Shown here piece after piece: positions 43,718 through 53,302 of a stretch of 64,000 bases of DNA (positions within the stretch are counted from its first letter, which is position 1; every line of letters begins with the position of its first letter). The notes under the pieces were generated by a model, which searched no databases, had not been told where the DNA came from, and worked only from the letters and a program-made list of their open reading frames with translations. The translations under genes were made by a program, and so were the position numbers. The DNA is from Chryseobacterium sp. H1D6B (GTDB lineage: Bacteria; Bacteroidota; Bacteroidia; Flavobacteriales; Weeksellaceae): assembly GCF_029892445.1 (NCBI RefSeq), contig NZ_JARXVJ010000001.1:1798001-1862000 (forward strand), written 5' to 3'.

Positions 43718-44847
43718 AAAAATTAAACTTTTCTCTGCTTTTGTTTGTATTTGTTTTTCTGGTTTCATGTCGCACAGATGAATATATCGTGCGTGAAGAA
43801 CAGGAAAACTTGGCACAGCCGGAAAATACAGCTATTAAAGGGTTTTATCTTTTGAATGAAGGAAATATGGGAACGAATAAAGCTACCCTGGATTTCTTTG
43901 ATTATACAACAGGAACTTACCGCCGAAATATCTATGGGGAGATCAATCCTACTGTGGTAAAGGAATTGGGAGATGTGGGGAATGATATTCAGATTTACGG
44001 CAGTAAAATGTATGCGGTGATCAATGTTTCGAATAAAATTGAAGTGCTGGATGCCAAGACGGCCAAACGTATCAAAACGATCCAGCTGGAAAACTGCAGA
44101 TATGTCACCTTTAAAAATGGAAAAGCGTACGCGTCAAGTTATGCGGGCCCTGTTTCTCTTGATCCCAATGCACCACTTGGAAAAGTAGCAGAGATCGATA
44201 CGGTTTCCCTTTCTATTCAAAGAACAGTAACAGTAGGGTATCAGCCGGAGGAAATGGAAATTATAGGGAACCAGCTTTTTGTAGCCAATTCGGGAGGGTA
44301 TAAATTTCCAAATTATGACCGGACGGTTTCGGTGGTTGACCTTACTACATTTAAAGAAATCAAAAAAATAGATGTCGCTATTAATCTCCATCACATAAAA
44401 AAAGATAATTACGGAGATCTTTATGTAACCTCAAGAGGAGATTATTATACTATCCCATCCAGCCTGTATCTGGTAGATCCGGTAACAGGAATTGTGAAAA
44501 AAGATTTTCATATCGGAGTAAGTGAAATGACCATAGTGAATGATAAACTCTATTACTATGGAAACGAATTCAATTATAATACCCATGCCTACAAGAAAAC
44601 TTTCGGAATTATTGATGTGAAAACTGAGCAGATTATTTCTAATACAATTATTGACCAGGAATATGTCGACGCCATTAAAACCCCTTACGGAATTGCGGTG
44701 AATCCCATTACTGAAGATATTTATCTTACAGACGCCAGAAATTATGTCTCTACAGGATATGTCTACTGTTTTGACAGGAACGGACATTTCAAATGGAAAA
44801 CAGAAGGCGGAAATATTCCGGCCCATTTCACTTTTTTATATAAATAA
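43714..44847 (+). CDS. btuG: BtuG-like beta-propeller surface lipoprotein (YncE/DUF5074 type)
   Basis: This 377-residue lipoprotein has a signal peptide with lipobox LVSC (Cys19). Repeated beta-propeller blades follow: GFYLLNEGNMGTNKATLDFFD, VYGSKMYAVINVSNKIEVLDAKT, YQPEEMEIIGNQLFVANSG and YGIAVNPITEDIYLTDARN. In Bacteroides, BtuG is a seven-bladed propeller that binds B12 at the surface and sits on BtuB. This gene overlaps btuB by 4 bases (ATGA), which fits a BtuB-BtuG pair. Residue-level B12 contacts were not checked. Confidence 0.85.
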   Translation: MKKLNFSLLLFVFVFLVSCRTDEYIVREEQENLAQPENTAIKGFYLLNEGNMGTNKATLDFFDYTTGTYRRNIYGEINPTVVKELGDVGNDIQIYGSKMYAVINVSNKIEVLDAKTAKRIKTIQLENCRYVTFKNGKAYASSYAGPVSLDPNAPLGKVAEIDTVSLSIQRTVTVGYQPEEMEIIGNQLFVANSGGYKFPNYDRTVSVVDLTTFKEIKKIDVAINLHHIKKDNYGDLYVTSRGDYYTIPSSLYLVDPVTGIVKKDFHIGVSEMTIVNDKLYYYGNEFNYNTHAYKKTFGIIDVKTEQIISNTIIDQEYVDAIKTPYGIAVNPITEDIYLTDARNYVSTGYVYCFDRNGHFKWKTEGGNIPAHFTFLYK

Positions 44848-44861
44848 ATTAAACCCAGCCT

Positions 44862-46061
44862 ATGGAAAGAAATACTTTTAAAATTTTAAAAATCGCACTC
44901 ATATCCCTTTTCTTTATTGGAATGACGGGATGTAAAAGTGACAGTGATGAAGAGGAAAACTCTCCTTTTACAGGATTGAAGGAATCTTATACAATAGACC
45001 GGTTCAAAGTTTTGAATATCGCTCCCAATACATCCGGCAACCTTACCTGGAGCGTAAATGATTCTATTATTTCTAATGATTCGGAGCTGGATTTTATCAG
45101 CAATAAGGTGAAAACCTATCCTTTGACCTTAAAGATAGAAAATAACGGAACGGTGAAAACTTATAATTCATCTATCATCGTAAACCATGAAACGGGAATT
45201 TACAGCAAATATATTTCCAATGTATTCGATTTCCGCCCTGCTGTAGGGCAGTTTATCAATGAAATTCCCGAATATGAAACAGGAAACACAGCGGCCAGCA
45301 TGATTCAAAAGGCTAAAGAATCTTTGGTAGGAGGAAATTCCAGTATGATCACATTAGGAGGCTACGGCGGTTATGTGGTTTTTGGATTTGACCACACCGT
45401 CCCAAATATGAACGGACGGGATTTTAAAATTCTGGGAAATGCATTTTGGGGGAATGATGCCAGCCAGCCCCGTTCAGGATCCTGCGAACCCGGAATTATT
45501 ATGGTAGCCTATGACAGAAACAAAAATGGCAAACCAGACGACAACGAGTGGTATGAAATCGCAGGCAGTGAATACTTTAAAAATACGACGGTTAAAGATT
45601 TTAATATAACCTATTTCAAACCCAATGTAAATAAGCCTCCGGTTCCCGGAACTGACTTCTGGCAGACAGATGTAGAGTATATAAAATGGCAGGATAACCT
45701 TGGAAATACAGGATTTAAAACGAAAAATACGTTCCATGACCAAAGTTACTATCCTTTATGGATCGCTGATGCTTCTTACAGCTTTACCGGAACCAAACTT
45801 CAGAATAATTATTATGACCAAAGCGGAACAGGATCTTACTGGATAGGGAAATCTTATGATTTTGGATATGCAGATAATGCACCAAATAATGATGAGGCTT
45901 CTAATATCGATATCTCCTGGGCAGTAGACAAAAACGGAAAATATGTAAAACTTCCGGGTGTTGATTTTGTAAAAGTATACACAGGAACCAACCAGGAAGC
46001 CGGATGGCTGGGGGAAGTTTCAACAGAAGTGGCTGGAGCTTATGACCTGCATCTTAATTAA
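44862..46061 (+). CDS. surface lipoprotein of the cobalamin locus, unknown function
   Basis: This 399-residue lipoprotein has a signal peptide with MTGC (Cys24) and an acidic linker (DSDEEEN). A PKD-like N-terminal beta domain (IAPNTSGNLTWSVNDS) is followed by a larger domain with GGYGGYVVFGFDHTVPNMNGRDFKILGNAFWGN, EPGIIMVAYDRNKNGKPDDNEWYEIAGSEY (an EF-like DRNKNGKPDDNEW calcium loop) and YPLWIADASYSFTG. Proteins like this accompany BtuG genes in Bacteroidetes, and a BtuH-type B12-binding role is possible. I did not recognise a defining motif. It starts 14 bases after btuG. Confidence 0.7.
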   Translation: MERNTFKILKIALISLFFIGMTGCKSDSDEEENSPFTGLKESYTIDRFKVLNIAPNTSGNLTWSVNDSIISNDSELDFISNKVKTYPLTLKIENNGTVKTYNSSIIVNHETGIYSKYISNVFDFRPAVGQFINEIPEYETGNTAASMIQKAKESLVGGNSSMITLGGYGGYVVFGFDHTVPNMNGRDFKILGNAFWGNDASQPRSGSCEPGIIMVAYDRNKNGKPDDNEWYEIAGSEYFKNTTVKDFNITYFKPNVNKPPVPGTDFWQTDVEYIKWQDNLGNTGFKTKNTFHDQSYYPLWIADASYSFTGTKLQNNYYDQSGTGSYWIGKSYDFGYADNAPNNDEASNIDISWAVDKNGKYVKLPGVDFVKVYTGTNQEAGWLGEVSTEVAGAYDLHLN

Positions 46062-46095
46062 AATTCAATAATAAAATTCTTTAAAATTAATAAAA

Positions 46096-48378
46096 ATGAA
46101 AAAGATTTATCTTTTAACAATGTTGCTCCTGTTTGCATTTTTCACGAATGCGCAGGTAACAGTACAGGGAGTGCCCCGAAATGATAGTAAGCTGAACTCA
46201 ATTAAGAATCAGCTTAAAACAACTACTACAATTCCTAATTTTTCTGACATCCAGTACTGGGTGGGAACAGGTACGAACGAAGCGGCTTTTGTAGTCCAGT
46301 GGAATGACGGGAAGAACCCGGATGCTTTAGTTTGGGGATTCAGATGGAATGGAACTGCTACAGGAGAAGATATGCTTAAAGCAGTTGCAAAAGCTGACCA
46401 CAGGTTCTACTCACTGCTTTACCAGGGGACACAGTTTGGAACGGCAATAGGAGGTCTTGGATTTGATTTGAACGGACAAGGTACAAATGCTCTTTACAAA
46501 GACGCAAATGTAACATATCCTTATTATCCCGTAAATGGGATTGTAAACACTTCGGATTATGACTTTGATAAATATACTGCAGCTGATGCAGCTGACCACT
46601 GGTCAGCCGGCTGGACAACCAACGGATATTGGTCGTATTGGGTAAAAGACCCTACAGATGCTGATTTTGGATATTCAGGAGTAGGAGCCACGACCCGTGC
46701 TTTACAGAACGGATCTTGGGATGTCTGGAATTTTAATGCAGGATTCAGTGATTTTCCAATTTCTTCTACAATTACTCCCGTTTCTCCTTATGTTTCCTCA
46801 ACGGACTTTACGAACGGCTATTTTATGGTTAATGAAGAATGGTTCGGTCACACAAATGGATCTGTAAATTTTATTTCTGATAACGGACAGATTAATTACC
46901 GTGTGTACAGCAATGCAAACAACAACCAGGCTTTTGGAGCTACAACTCAATACGGAACAATTTACGGAGATAAGTTTTATTTCATTTCAAAGCAGGCGGC
47001 CGACGGAGGAGATACGCAATACACTCCTGGAGGAAGATTAGTAGTAGCCAATGCTTCAACCATGCAGAAGATTGCAGGTTTTAATAATATCGGCGGCGGA
47101 GACGGAAGATCTTTTGTCGGTGTGAATGAACACACAGGATATATTGGTGCTTCTAATGGAATTTATGTATTTGATATTGATAATTTACAAGTGGGAAGTT
47201 TAATCCCTACTACAGGCGGCGGAAGCCAGTATGCAGGACAGATAGGAAATATGATCCGTACTTCACAGTATGTTTTTGCAGTGAAGCAGTCAACGGGAAT
47301 TTTAGTGATTAATCCTGTTACCAATACTGTAATTAATACTATTCCGGGATCATTCCATTCTATAGCTCAAGCTAAGGACGGAAGCGTATGGGCGGTTCAG
47401 GATCAGAAATTAGTAAATATCGATCCTTTAACGTTCGCGACTACAATATATAATATGCCTACCACAAAATACTTAGGATCTTGGGGAGCTTGGAATGCAG
47501 GAAGTTTTACAGCGAGCAGCAAGCAGAATGCATTGTACTGGATTAATTCTATCAACAGTTTTAATTCTGGAACACAGATCGTGAAATTTGATGTGACTAC
47601 TAAAACATTTAATGAGACGTTTGCAGCAATACCAGGGCAGGCTGGAACTTACAAGCAGATTCCTTACGGTGCGGCATTACGAGTGAATCCTGTTTCAGAT
47701 AAATTAATTCTGAATACCACTGAAAGCGGTTATGGGGCACATTATCAGAAAAACTGGATCCATACTTTTGATAATACAGGTGTTTTAACAGATACAAAAA
47801 TATTAAATGACTATTACTGGTTCCCTGCTGTAACGGTTTTCCCAGACAGCGGAGCTCCTGTGATTGCTAATACAATGCCTTCTCAGGTTGCAGCAAACGG
47901 AGTAACAGCTATAGATCTAAAAACAGCAGTTTCTGATGATGATAATTTATCAGCTGCCATTCTAAAAACTATAAAATCTAACAGCAGTCCTGCAGTAGTT
48001 TCTGCAGTGATCAATGCAAATGATGAACTGGTCTTAACTCCTTTGAGTAATGGAACAGCAACAATTGTGGTAAGCTTTAATTCAAACGGAAAGATCGTTG
48101 AAAAAACACTTACTGTAAACAGCAGTGCCTCTACTTTAGCAACTGCTGAAGTGAAAAAACTGGAATTCAGTATTTATCCCAATCCGGCTGTTGACATTCT
48201 TACGATCAAAACCAATGATAAAATAGTGAATGCAGCAGTGTATGATACTTCTGGAAAACTAATCAATGTACAGGTTAATGACAGACAGATTAATGTAAGT
48301 ATGCTTCCAAAAGGAATGTATATCTTAAAAGTCGTAACAGATAAAGCAGTGTATCAGCAGAAATTTATTAAAAGCTAA
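46096..48378 (+). CDS. T9SS-sorted multidomain B12-locus surface protein with beta-propeller
   Basis: This 760-residue protein has a signal peptide (residues 1-19). An N-terminal domain (IQYWVGTGTNEAAFVVQWNDGKN, FRWNGTATGEDMLKAVAKADHRFYSL) is, as I recall, found in surface proteins near corrinoid receptors. A propeller similar to BtuG/DUF5074 follows (VGVNEHTGYIGASNGIYVFD; AVKQSTGILVINPVTNTVI). A beta-sandwich with DDDN at about 610-690 leads to a T9SS sorting domain: FSIYPNPAVDILTIKT to the end (MLPKGMYILKVVTDKAVYQQKFIKS). It should be cleaved and anchored or released at the surface. It closes the operon before a terminator. B12 binding is inference from position. Confidence 0.8.
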   Translation: MKKIYLLTMLLLFAFFTNAQVTVQGVPRNDSKLNSIKNQLKTTTTIPNFSDIQYWVGTGTNEAAFVVQWNDGKNPDALVWGFRWNGTATGEDMLKAVAKADHRFYSLLYQGTQFGTAIGGLGFDLNGQGTNALYKDANVTYPYYPVNGIVNTSDYDFDKYTAADAADHWSAGWTTNGYWSYWVKDPTDADFGYSGVGATTRALQNGSWDVWNFNAGFSDFPISSTITPVSPYVSSTDFTNGYFMVNEEWFGHTNGSVNFISDNGQINYRVYSNANNNQAFGATTQYGTIYGDKFYFISKQAADGGDTQYTPGGRLVVANASTMQKIAGFNNIGGGDGRSFVGVNEHTGYIGASNGIYVFDIDNLQVGSLIPTTGGGSQYAGQIGNMIRTSQYVFAVKQSTGILVINPVTNTVINTIPGSFHSIAQAKDGSVWAVQDQKLVNIDPLTFATTIYNMPTTKYLGSWGAWNAGSFTASSKQNALYWINSINSFNSGTQIVKFDVTTKTFNETFAAIPGQAGTYKQIPYGAALRVNPVSDKLILNTTESGYGAHYQKNWIHTFDNTGVLTDTKILNDYYWFPAVTVFPDSGAPVIANTMPSQVAANGVTAIDLKTAVSDDDNLSAAILKTIKSNSSPAVVSAVINANDELVLTPLSNGTATIVVSFNSNGKIVEKTLTVNSSASTLATAEVKKLEFSIYPNPAVDILTIKTNDKIVNAAVYDTSGKLINVQVNDRQINVSMLPKGMYILKVVTDKAVYQQKFIKS

Positions 48379-48414
48379 AAACTGGAAATTATTCTCTAAA
48401 CAATAATTAGATTT

Positions 48415-48447
48415 AAACCTTTACCACTTATGGTAAAGGTTTTTTTA
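48415..48447 (+). terminator. Rho-independent terminator ending the cobalamin operon
   Basis: AAACCTTTACCA / TGGTAAAGGTTT, a 12-bp stem with CTTA loop, followed by seven T. Confidence 0.93.
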
Positions 48448-48781
48448 TTTGTAGTCTATCTTTTATTTTCTTAATGTATCCTCTTCTCAAATTTATTTTA
48501 AGCAAGACCTGTTTTAGCTTATTCAAATAAAAATATCTATAAAACAAGGCTGCTGAAAAATACTAATAACTTGCATTATGGAGAATTAAAAAAAGAATTT
48601 AAACAATTTCAATAAGGCAAGAAACTATCTTAAGAATACTTTTCTCGTGTTTATTTTTTTCATTTTTGGAAAAATTATAATACGGTCTTTATAAGTATTC
48701 GGTATTCAATCTGCAGAATGTTAATTAAATATCAGGTGATTTAGTTTTTAATCGGATACTGCAATCTTTTAAATAAATTAC
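48448..48781. other. AT-rich intergenic region
   Basis: No gene, RNA or repeat was recognised in this 334-base gap between the cobalamin-operon terminator and the gene at 48782. A promoter for that gene is expected, but no good TTG/TAnnTTTG pair was found. Confidence 0.5.
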
Positions 48782-49606
48782 ATGAAACACTTTTTATTAT
48801 ACTTAAATACCCAATCAGTACTTGCATTGGCTTTTATTTTTTTTATTCAATATTCTGTAGCTGCACAAGATACAGGAAAAGCTGAGGCCGGCGTACAGGA
48901 GCTTACTGATAAATTGGCAAATCCGGTTGCCAACCTTATTAGTATTCCTTTACAGAATAATATTAATTATGGTATCGGTGCTTATAATGGATCCAAATAT
49001 ACTGTCAATATACAACCTGTAATTCCTTTTAAATTAAGTGATAATCTAAATTTGATTACACGTTATATAATTCCAGTAGTAGATCAAAGAGATATTACAG
49101 GAGAAAATACTCATGAGTTTGGTTTAAGCGATGCTACTATAACAGCTTTCTTTGCTCCTAAAAGTGAAAAAATTATCTGGGGAGCAGGGCCGGCGTTTTT
49201 AGCACCCACAGCAACAAACAAATTTCTAGGAACTGAAAAATTAGGGATTGGTCCAAGCGTATTGATAATGCATCAGGGAAAAGGCCTTTCCGTCGGCTTT
49301 CTAGCCAATCAGATTTGGTCAGTAGCAGGAAATGGAAACCGTGCCGATATTAACCAGTTTTATACACAAATCTTTCTTTCACACAGCTATAAAAGCGGAG
49401 CAAGTGTAGGCGTAAATGCTGAAGTGACACAAAATTGGGAAGCCAATTCAACTATGATCTCACTAAATCCTTCAATAGGGACAGTAACAAAATTAGGAAA
49501 TCAAGTAGTTCAATTTGCTGTAATGCCTTTGATTCCTATAGTTGGGCCGTCAGCATCTAGACCGGATTGGGGATTAAGAGCTGTAATTGCTTTTGTATTT
49601 CCGTAA
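48782..49606 (+). CDS. outer-membrane transporter-like protein (phenol-degradation MetA-pathway/neuromedin U type)
   Basis: This 274-residue protein has a signal peptide ending SVAAQ. A region of amphipathic beta-strands follows: NPVANLISIPLQNNINYGIG, YTVNIQPVIPFKLSDNLNLITRYIIPVV, GLSDATITAFFAPKS, IWGAGPAFLAPTATN and a terminal GLRAVIAFVFP. This pattern is seen in the beta-barrel family annotated as neuromedin U or transporter. No substrate is known. It is a single gene converging on the OMP gene at 49702, with no clear terminator between. Confidence 0.7.
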   Translation: MKHFLLYLNTQSVLALAFIFFIQYSVAAQDTGKAEAGVQELTDKLANPVANLISIPLQNNINYGIGAYNGSKYTVNIQPVIPFKLSDNLNLITRYIIPVVDQRDITGENTHEFGLSDATITAFFAPKSEKIIWGAGPAFLAPTATNKFLGTEKLGIGPSVLIMHQGKGLSVGFLANQIWSVAGNGNRADINQFYTQIFLSHSYKSGASVGVNAEVTQNWEANSTMISLNPSIGTVTKLGNQVVQFAVMPLIPIVGPSASRPDWGLRAVIAFVFP

Positions 49607-49701
49607 TAAATAAATAAAGGCAAAAAGATGGTAAGATAATTACTCTTTTGTTTTCAAAGCTAATACAAAACATTGATAATGATGGCGGTTTGATTACTTT
49701 G

Positions 49702-51858
49702 TTATAGACGGCTTTGCTCCTCTGTTTTTTGTTTGGCTTCTTTCGCTTTAATAGTTTTGCTGCCGAAATTATATTTAAAAGTCAGTCTGAACCGCTGGCT
49801 GTCTCCATAATAGGTATAATAATTATGCTGGTCTTTATAGTCAGATGTAACTTTAATTTTTTCTCCTCTGTAAATATCCTGAACGCTTAGAGCGATCTCT
49901 GCACGGTCTGAAAAAAGCTTCTTTTTCATTCCTAAGCTCAAATTACTTACACTTCCAACTACAGCCGGTCCCTGTAATCTGGCTGTATTAAACATAAAAT
50001 TTGCGTTGGCGGTTAGTCCTGATGCTTTACTGAGTGTAAATTGAAAATCTGCACTGGCATCTGCTCCCCATTTCTCTTTTTTTAGGCTGGTACCGTCACT
50101 GAAAATAAGATCAGCCTGTTGTAAAGCAGGTCCTCCCTGAAGGTTAACAGCAAGCCAGGGAGCAGGATCTAAAGATGTACTCAGAGTAAGCCCAAAATAA
50201 CTATTGCCGGGAATATTGGTTATTTTTTGAATTAAAATATTATTTACATTGTCTTGAATAGTAAGCTGCAATGTTGGATCTTTCTCGTGGATATAGTATA
50301 ATTCAGCAGTATACTTGTTTTTATAAGAATACGTAATACCGAACTGATCAGATAATGCAGGTTTTAATTCTACATCACCGATGAGGTAAGAATTGGGACT
50401 GAAATAAGATTTAGAAGGATTAAGATAATTATAAACAGGTCTTGTGATACGCCTTCCATAAGATAAACTAAGCTGATGATTCTCAGACCATTTTTTCTGC
50501 AGAGAAAATGTTGGAAAAAAATTAAAATAGTTCTGAGAATTTTTTTGTTCGGGATTAACAGAATTACCGTCTACGGATGTAAGTTCTCCTCTGAGGCCGG
50601 CTTTAACACTCCAGCTTTTCCAATCTTTTCCGAAGCTTAGATATCCGGCTAAAACTGTTTCGTTATACTTGAATAGATTACTTAGAAGCGGATCATTGAT
50701 AACCTCACCATTCGTATCCCGCGAAAAGTCTAAATTATACTCTGCTTTTACCCGGCTTAATTTTAATCCAGATTCCAATGTACCCCAAGTTTTATTTCTG
50801 CTGTAGTCTATCTGTGCAGTGAAAATTCTGATATGCTGCTGGTTGTCTGTTAAGAACCTTTGATAATGAGGATCTGTAAGAAAATAATCTGTTCTTACGT
50901 CCTGGCTTGTTTTATACTGATAATTGGTATAAGCAGCCACAATATTTATCTTTTCTTTAGCCGAAAATAAATGCTCATACTGAAGATTATAATTCATATT
51001 TGAATTTGGAGTACGTCTGCTATTCTGGGTTACAAAATAAGATTGAAGTTCCCTGTTATTAGTATAAATATAAGTAGGGACATTATATAATGCATGGTTG
51101 TCTTTAGAAGAGTATCCATCTATTCCAAAGTTTAAAGTATTTAAACTATCCACGGCATAATCCATACTGAATCTATAGCTGTGTTCCGCATCCCGTTTGT
51201 TCTTCCGGCTTAAGACATCTTCCCATTGCTGCTGTTGTTCTGGATAATTGATCACCTCCTTGATTTCGTTGTAATAAATACCGCTGCTAAGATTATAGCT
51301 TCCAAACAAGGATAGCTTTCCTGTTTTATAATACTGGCTGGTACCGATATTCTTTCGAGAATATATTCCCTGCTCGTAGCCTGTGGTTACAGAGCCCTTA
51401 TATCCGATAGTTTTATTTGTTTTCATTTTAATATTGATCACTGCACTGCCTGAAGCCTCATATTTAGCCGGCGGATTGGTGATCACTTCTACAGATTTAA
51501 TGTCTGTTCCGCTTGTGCTCTGCAAAAAAGATTTAAGCTCGTCACCAGTCATATAGACCCGTTTGTCATTAATTGTTACGATGATAGACTGGCTTCCTCG
51601 GATAGAAATCTGGTCGCCCGAAGACTGTACATTGGGAGAGCGCTTCACAATTTCCCAGGCATTACTGCTTGATAGAATAGTATTTTCTATATTAAATTCC
51701 ACCCTGTCGGTTTTATGGATGATCTTCGGGCGCTTATACTCAATCGCGAGCTCTTTTAATTCGCTTGTTTTGATGGTATCGGATGTAGTCTGGGCAAAAG
51801 AATAATTTCCTGAAACTATCAATATGATATATAATAGTAAAATAATTGGTATTTTCAT
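49702..51858 (-). CDS. outer-membrane beta-barrel family protein (PF14905-like) of a two-component locus
   Basis: This 718-residue protein has a signal peptide ending NYSFA. A plug-like region (VEFNIENTILSSSNAWEIVKRSPNVQ, IRGSQSIIVTINDKRVYMTGDELKSFLQS, IKSVEVITNPPAKYEASGSAVINI) leads into a large barrel ending FRLTFKYNFG plus a charged tail. It belongs to the Bacteroidetes family that resembles TonB receptors but often lacks a TonB box. It is divergent from a histidine kinase/response regulator pair. Three direct repeats in the shared intergenic region and a minus-strand -7 element TACATTTG (51876-51883) suggest control by that system. Confidence 0.83.
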   Translation of the reverse strand: MKIPIILLLYIILIVSGNYSFAQTTSDTIKTSELKELAIEYKRPKIIHKTDRVEFNIENTILSSSNAWEIVKRSPNVQSSGDQISIRGSQSIIVTINDKRVYMTGDELKSFLQSTSGTDIKSVEVITNPPAKYEASGSAVINIKMKTNKTIGYKGSVTTGYEQGIYSRKNIGTSQYYKTGKLSLFGSYNLSSGIYYNEIKEVINYPEQQQQWEDVLSRKNKRDAEHSYRFSMDYAVDSLNTLNFGIDGYSSKDNHALYNVPTYIYTNNRELQSYFVTQNSRRTPNSNMNYNLQYEHLFSAKEKINIVAAYTNYQYKTSQDVRTDYFLTDPHYQRFLTDNQQHIRIFTAQIDYSRNKTWGTLESGLKLSRVKAEYNLDFSRDTNGEVINDPLLSNLFKYNETVLAGYLSFGKDWKSWSVKAGLRGELTSVDGNSVNPEQKNSQNYFNFFPTFSLQKKWSENHQLSLSYGRRITRPVYNYLNPSKSYFSPNSYLIGDVELKPALSDQFGITYSYKNKYTAELYYIHEKDPTLQLTIQDNVNNILIQKITNIPGNSYFGLTLSTSLDPAPWLAVNLQGGPALQQADLIFSDGTSLKKEKWGADASADFQFTLSKASGLTANANFMFNTARLQGPAVVGSVSNLSLGMKKKLFSDRAEIALSVQDIYRGEKIKVTSDYKDQHNYYTYYGDSQRFRLTFKYNFGSKTIKAKEAKQKTEEQSRL

Positions 51859-51905
51859 GAGGCTTTTATTTACAGCAAATGTAATTTGATAAGTACCTCA
51901 TTTGG

Positions 51906-51932
51906 GTTAATGCTCGGTTAACGAAGTGTTAA
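51906..51932. promoter_or_regulatory. three GTTAA direct repeats at 11-bp period (candidate response-regulator site)
   Basis: GTTAA occurs at 51906-51910, 51917-51921 and 51928-51932, each exactly 11 bp apart (N6 spacers). Direct repeats one helical turn apart are typical of OmpR/PhoB-type regulators. The site lies 22 bp upstream of the minus-strand -7 element of the OMP gene and 51-77 bp upstream of the kinase start. Confidence 0.65.
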
Positions 51933-51982
51933 AGCAATTGAAAGCTGAACAGATCAAAGATTGATCTTAGTATCTTTAGACT

Positions 51983-53302
51983 ATGAAATCTAAAATAAAA
52001 TATTTGATCTTAGGATGCATATTAGCTGTGCTTGCTATGACAGCCATACAAGGTTATTTTATTTATAATACCTTTATATTGAAGCAGAAAGAAGCGCAGA
52101 CTTTGGTCAGACTTGAGCTCATTAAAATGGAAGATAAGATTGGAATAGTAAACCTGCGTGACGAGTGGGTTAGTCAGATGAAACATCTTATAAAAAATAA
52201 GAGCCATAAAAAACTCATTGATAAAGATTTTCCCAGATTTCCTGAGATTTCCAAAGAAGTGAAAAATTATATAGAACATAATGCTGTATTGTCTGAATAT
52301 AATACAGCTTACATCGTAACAATTAAAAATGCAAAATTAATAGATCCAAATTCTCTTTCTCCACTCATTATAAAAAATAAAATCTGGTTTGGTAATGGTA
52401 AATTACCTGATAATCCACAGACCATTCATGAGATGGTAACTAGAGATAATGGGGATGCTGATGTCATTGTTAAAGAATTCACTACAGAATCCCAGTTTAG
52501 TATCAATGACTGGCAGCGGAGTATTTTAGGACAGATGACCGGGTTGCTTTTATTCTCATTATTATTACTTTGTCTGCTTATTTTTCTTTTCTATTTTTCT
52601 ATTCGGGGATTGATTATGCAGAAAAAAATTGCTGATATCCAGACAGATTTCATTAATAACATCACTCATGAGTTCAATACACCGTTAGCCACGCTGGGAA
52701 TTGCTATCCGTACCATTCAGGAACAGACTGAAAAAGAAGATAATAAAGTAGTAAACCATTCTGTCCGTATTGCCGGGCGCCAGCATCAGAGGCTTAAAAA
52801 ATTAATAGATCAGGTTATTTTTAACGCTTCCGGGTTGGAAAACATACCATTAAAAAAAGAAAAAACTAAAATGTCTGTATTCCTTTCACAGACTGTTACG
52901 GATTTCCATGCTTTGTATCCCGCAGTGAAATTAGATTTTGTTTCAGAACATGAAGAAGCTGATCTTTTTATAGACAGGTTTCACTTTACCACAGCTGTTA
53001 ACAATATGCTTGAAAATGCAGTGAAATACGGAGCCCGGAACATTCAAGTGATGAGTTTTATAAAAGAAAATAACTATATTATCCAAATTGAAGATGACGG
53101 AATTGGAATTGCAGAAAAAGAGCATCACAAGATTTTTGATAAATTTTACAGGGTAGAAAAAGGCGATATACACAATACTAAAGGATTGGGACTGGGGCTG
53201 TATTACTGCCAGCAGATCATTACTGCCCATGAAGGACGTATTGAGATTTCATCTTTTTCTTCTAAAGGATCAATCTTCACTATTTATCTGCCATTATCAT
53301 GA
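51983..53302 (+). CDS. sensor histidine kinase
   Basis: This 439-residue membrane kinase has one N-terminal membrane segment (YLILGCILAVLAMTAIQGYFIY). A periplasmic sensor region at about 25-185 is followed by a second membrane segment (LLLFSLLLLCLLIFLFYFSIRGLI). The HisKA box NITHEFNTPL has phospho-acceptor H229. The HATPase domain has N (MLENAVKYG), G1 (DDGIGIA) and G2 (KGLGLGLYYC) boxes. Its stop overlaps the response regulator start by 4 bases. The signal is unknown; the divergent outer-membrane gene is the likely target. Confidence 0.93.
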   Translation: MKSKIKYLILGCILAVLAMTAIQGYFIYNTFILKQKEAQTLVRLELIKMEDKIGIVNLRDEWVSQMKHLIKNKSHKKLIDKDFPRFPEISKEVKNYIEHNAVLSEYNTAYIVTIKNAKLIDPNSLSPLIIKNKIWFGNGKLPDNPQTIHEMVTRDNGDADVIVKEFTTESQFSINDWQRSILGQMTGLLLFSLLLLCLLIFLFYFSIRGLIMQKKIADIQTDFINNITHEFNTPLATLGIAIRTIQEQTEKEDNKVVNHSVRIAGRQHQRLKKLIDQVIFNASGLENIPLKKEKTKMSVFLSQTVTDFHALYPAVKLDFVSEHEEADLFIDRFHFTTAVNNMLENAVKYGARNIQVMSFIKENNYIIQIEDDGIGIAEKEHHKIFDKFYRVEKGDIHNTKGLGLGLYYCQQIITAHEGRIEISSFSSKGSIFTIYLPLS

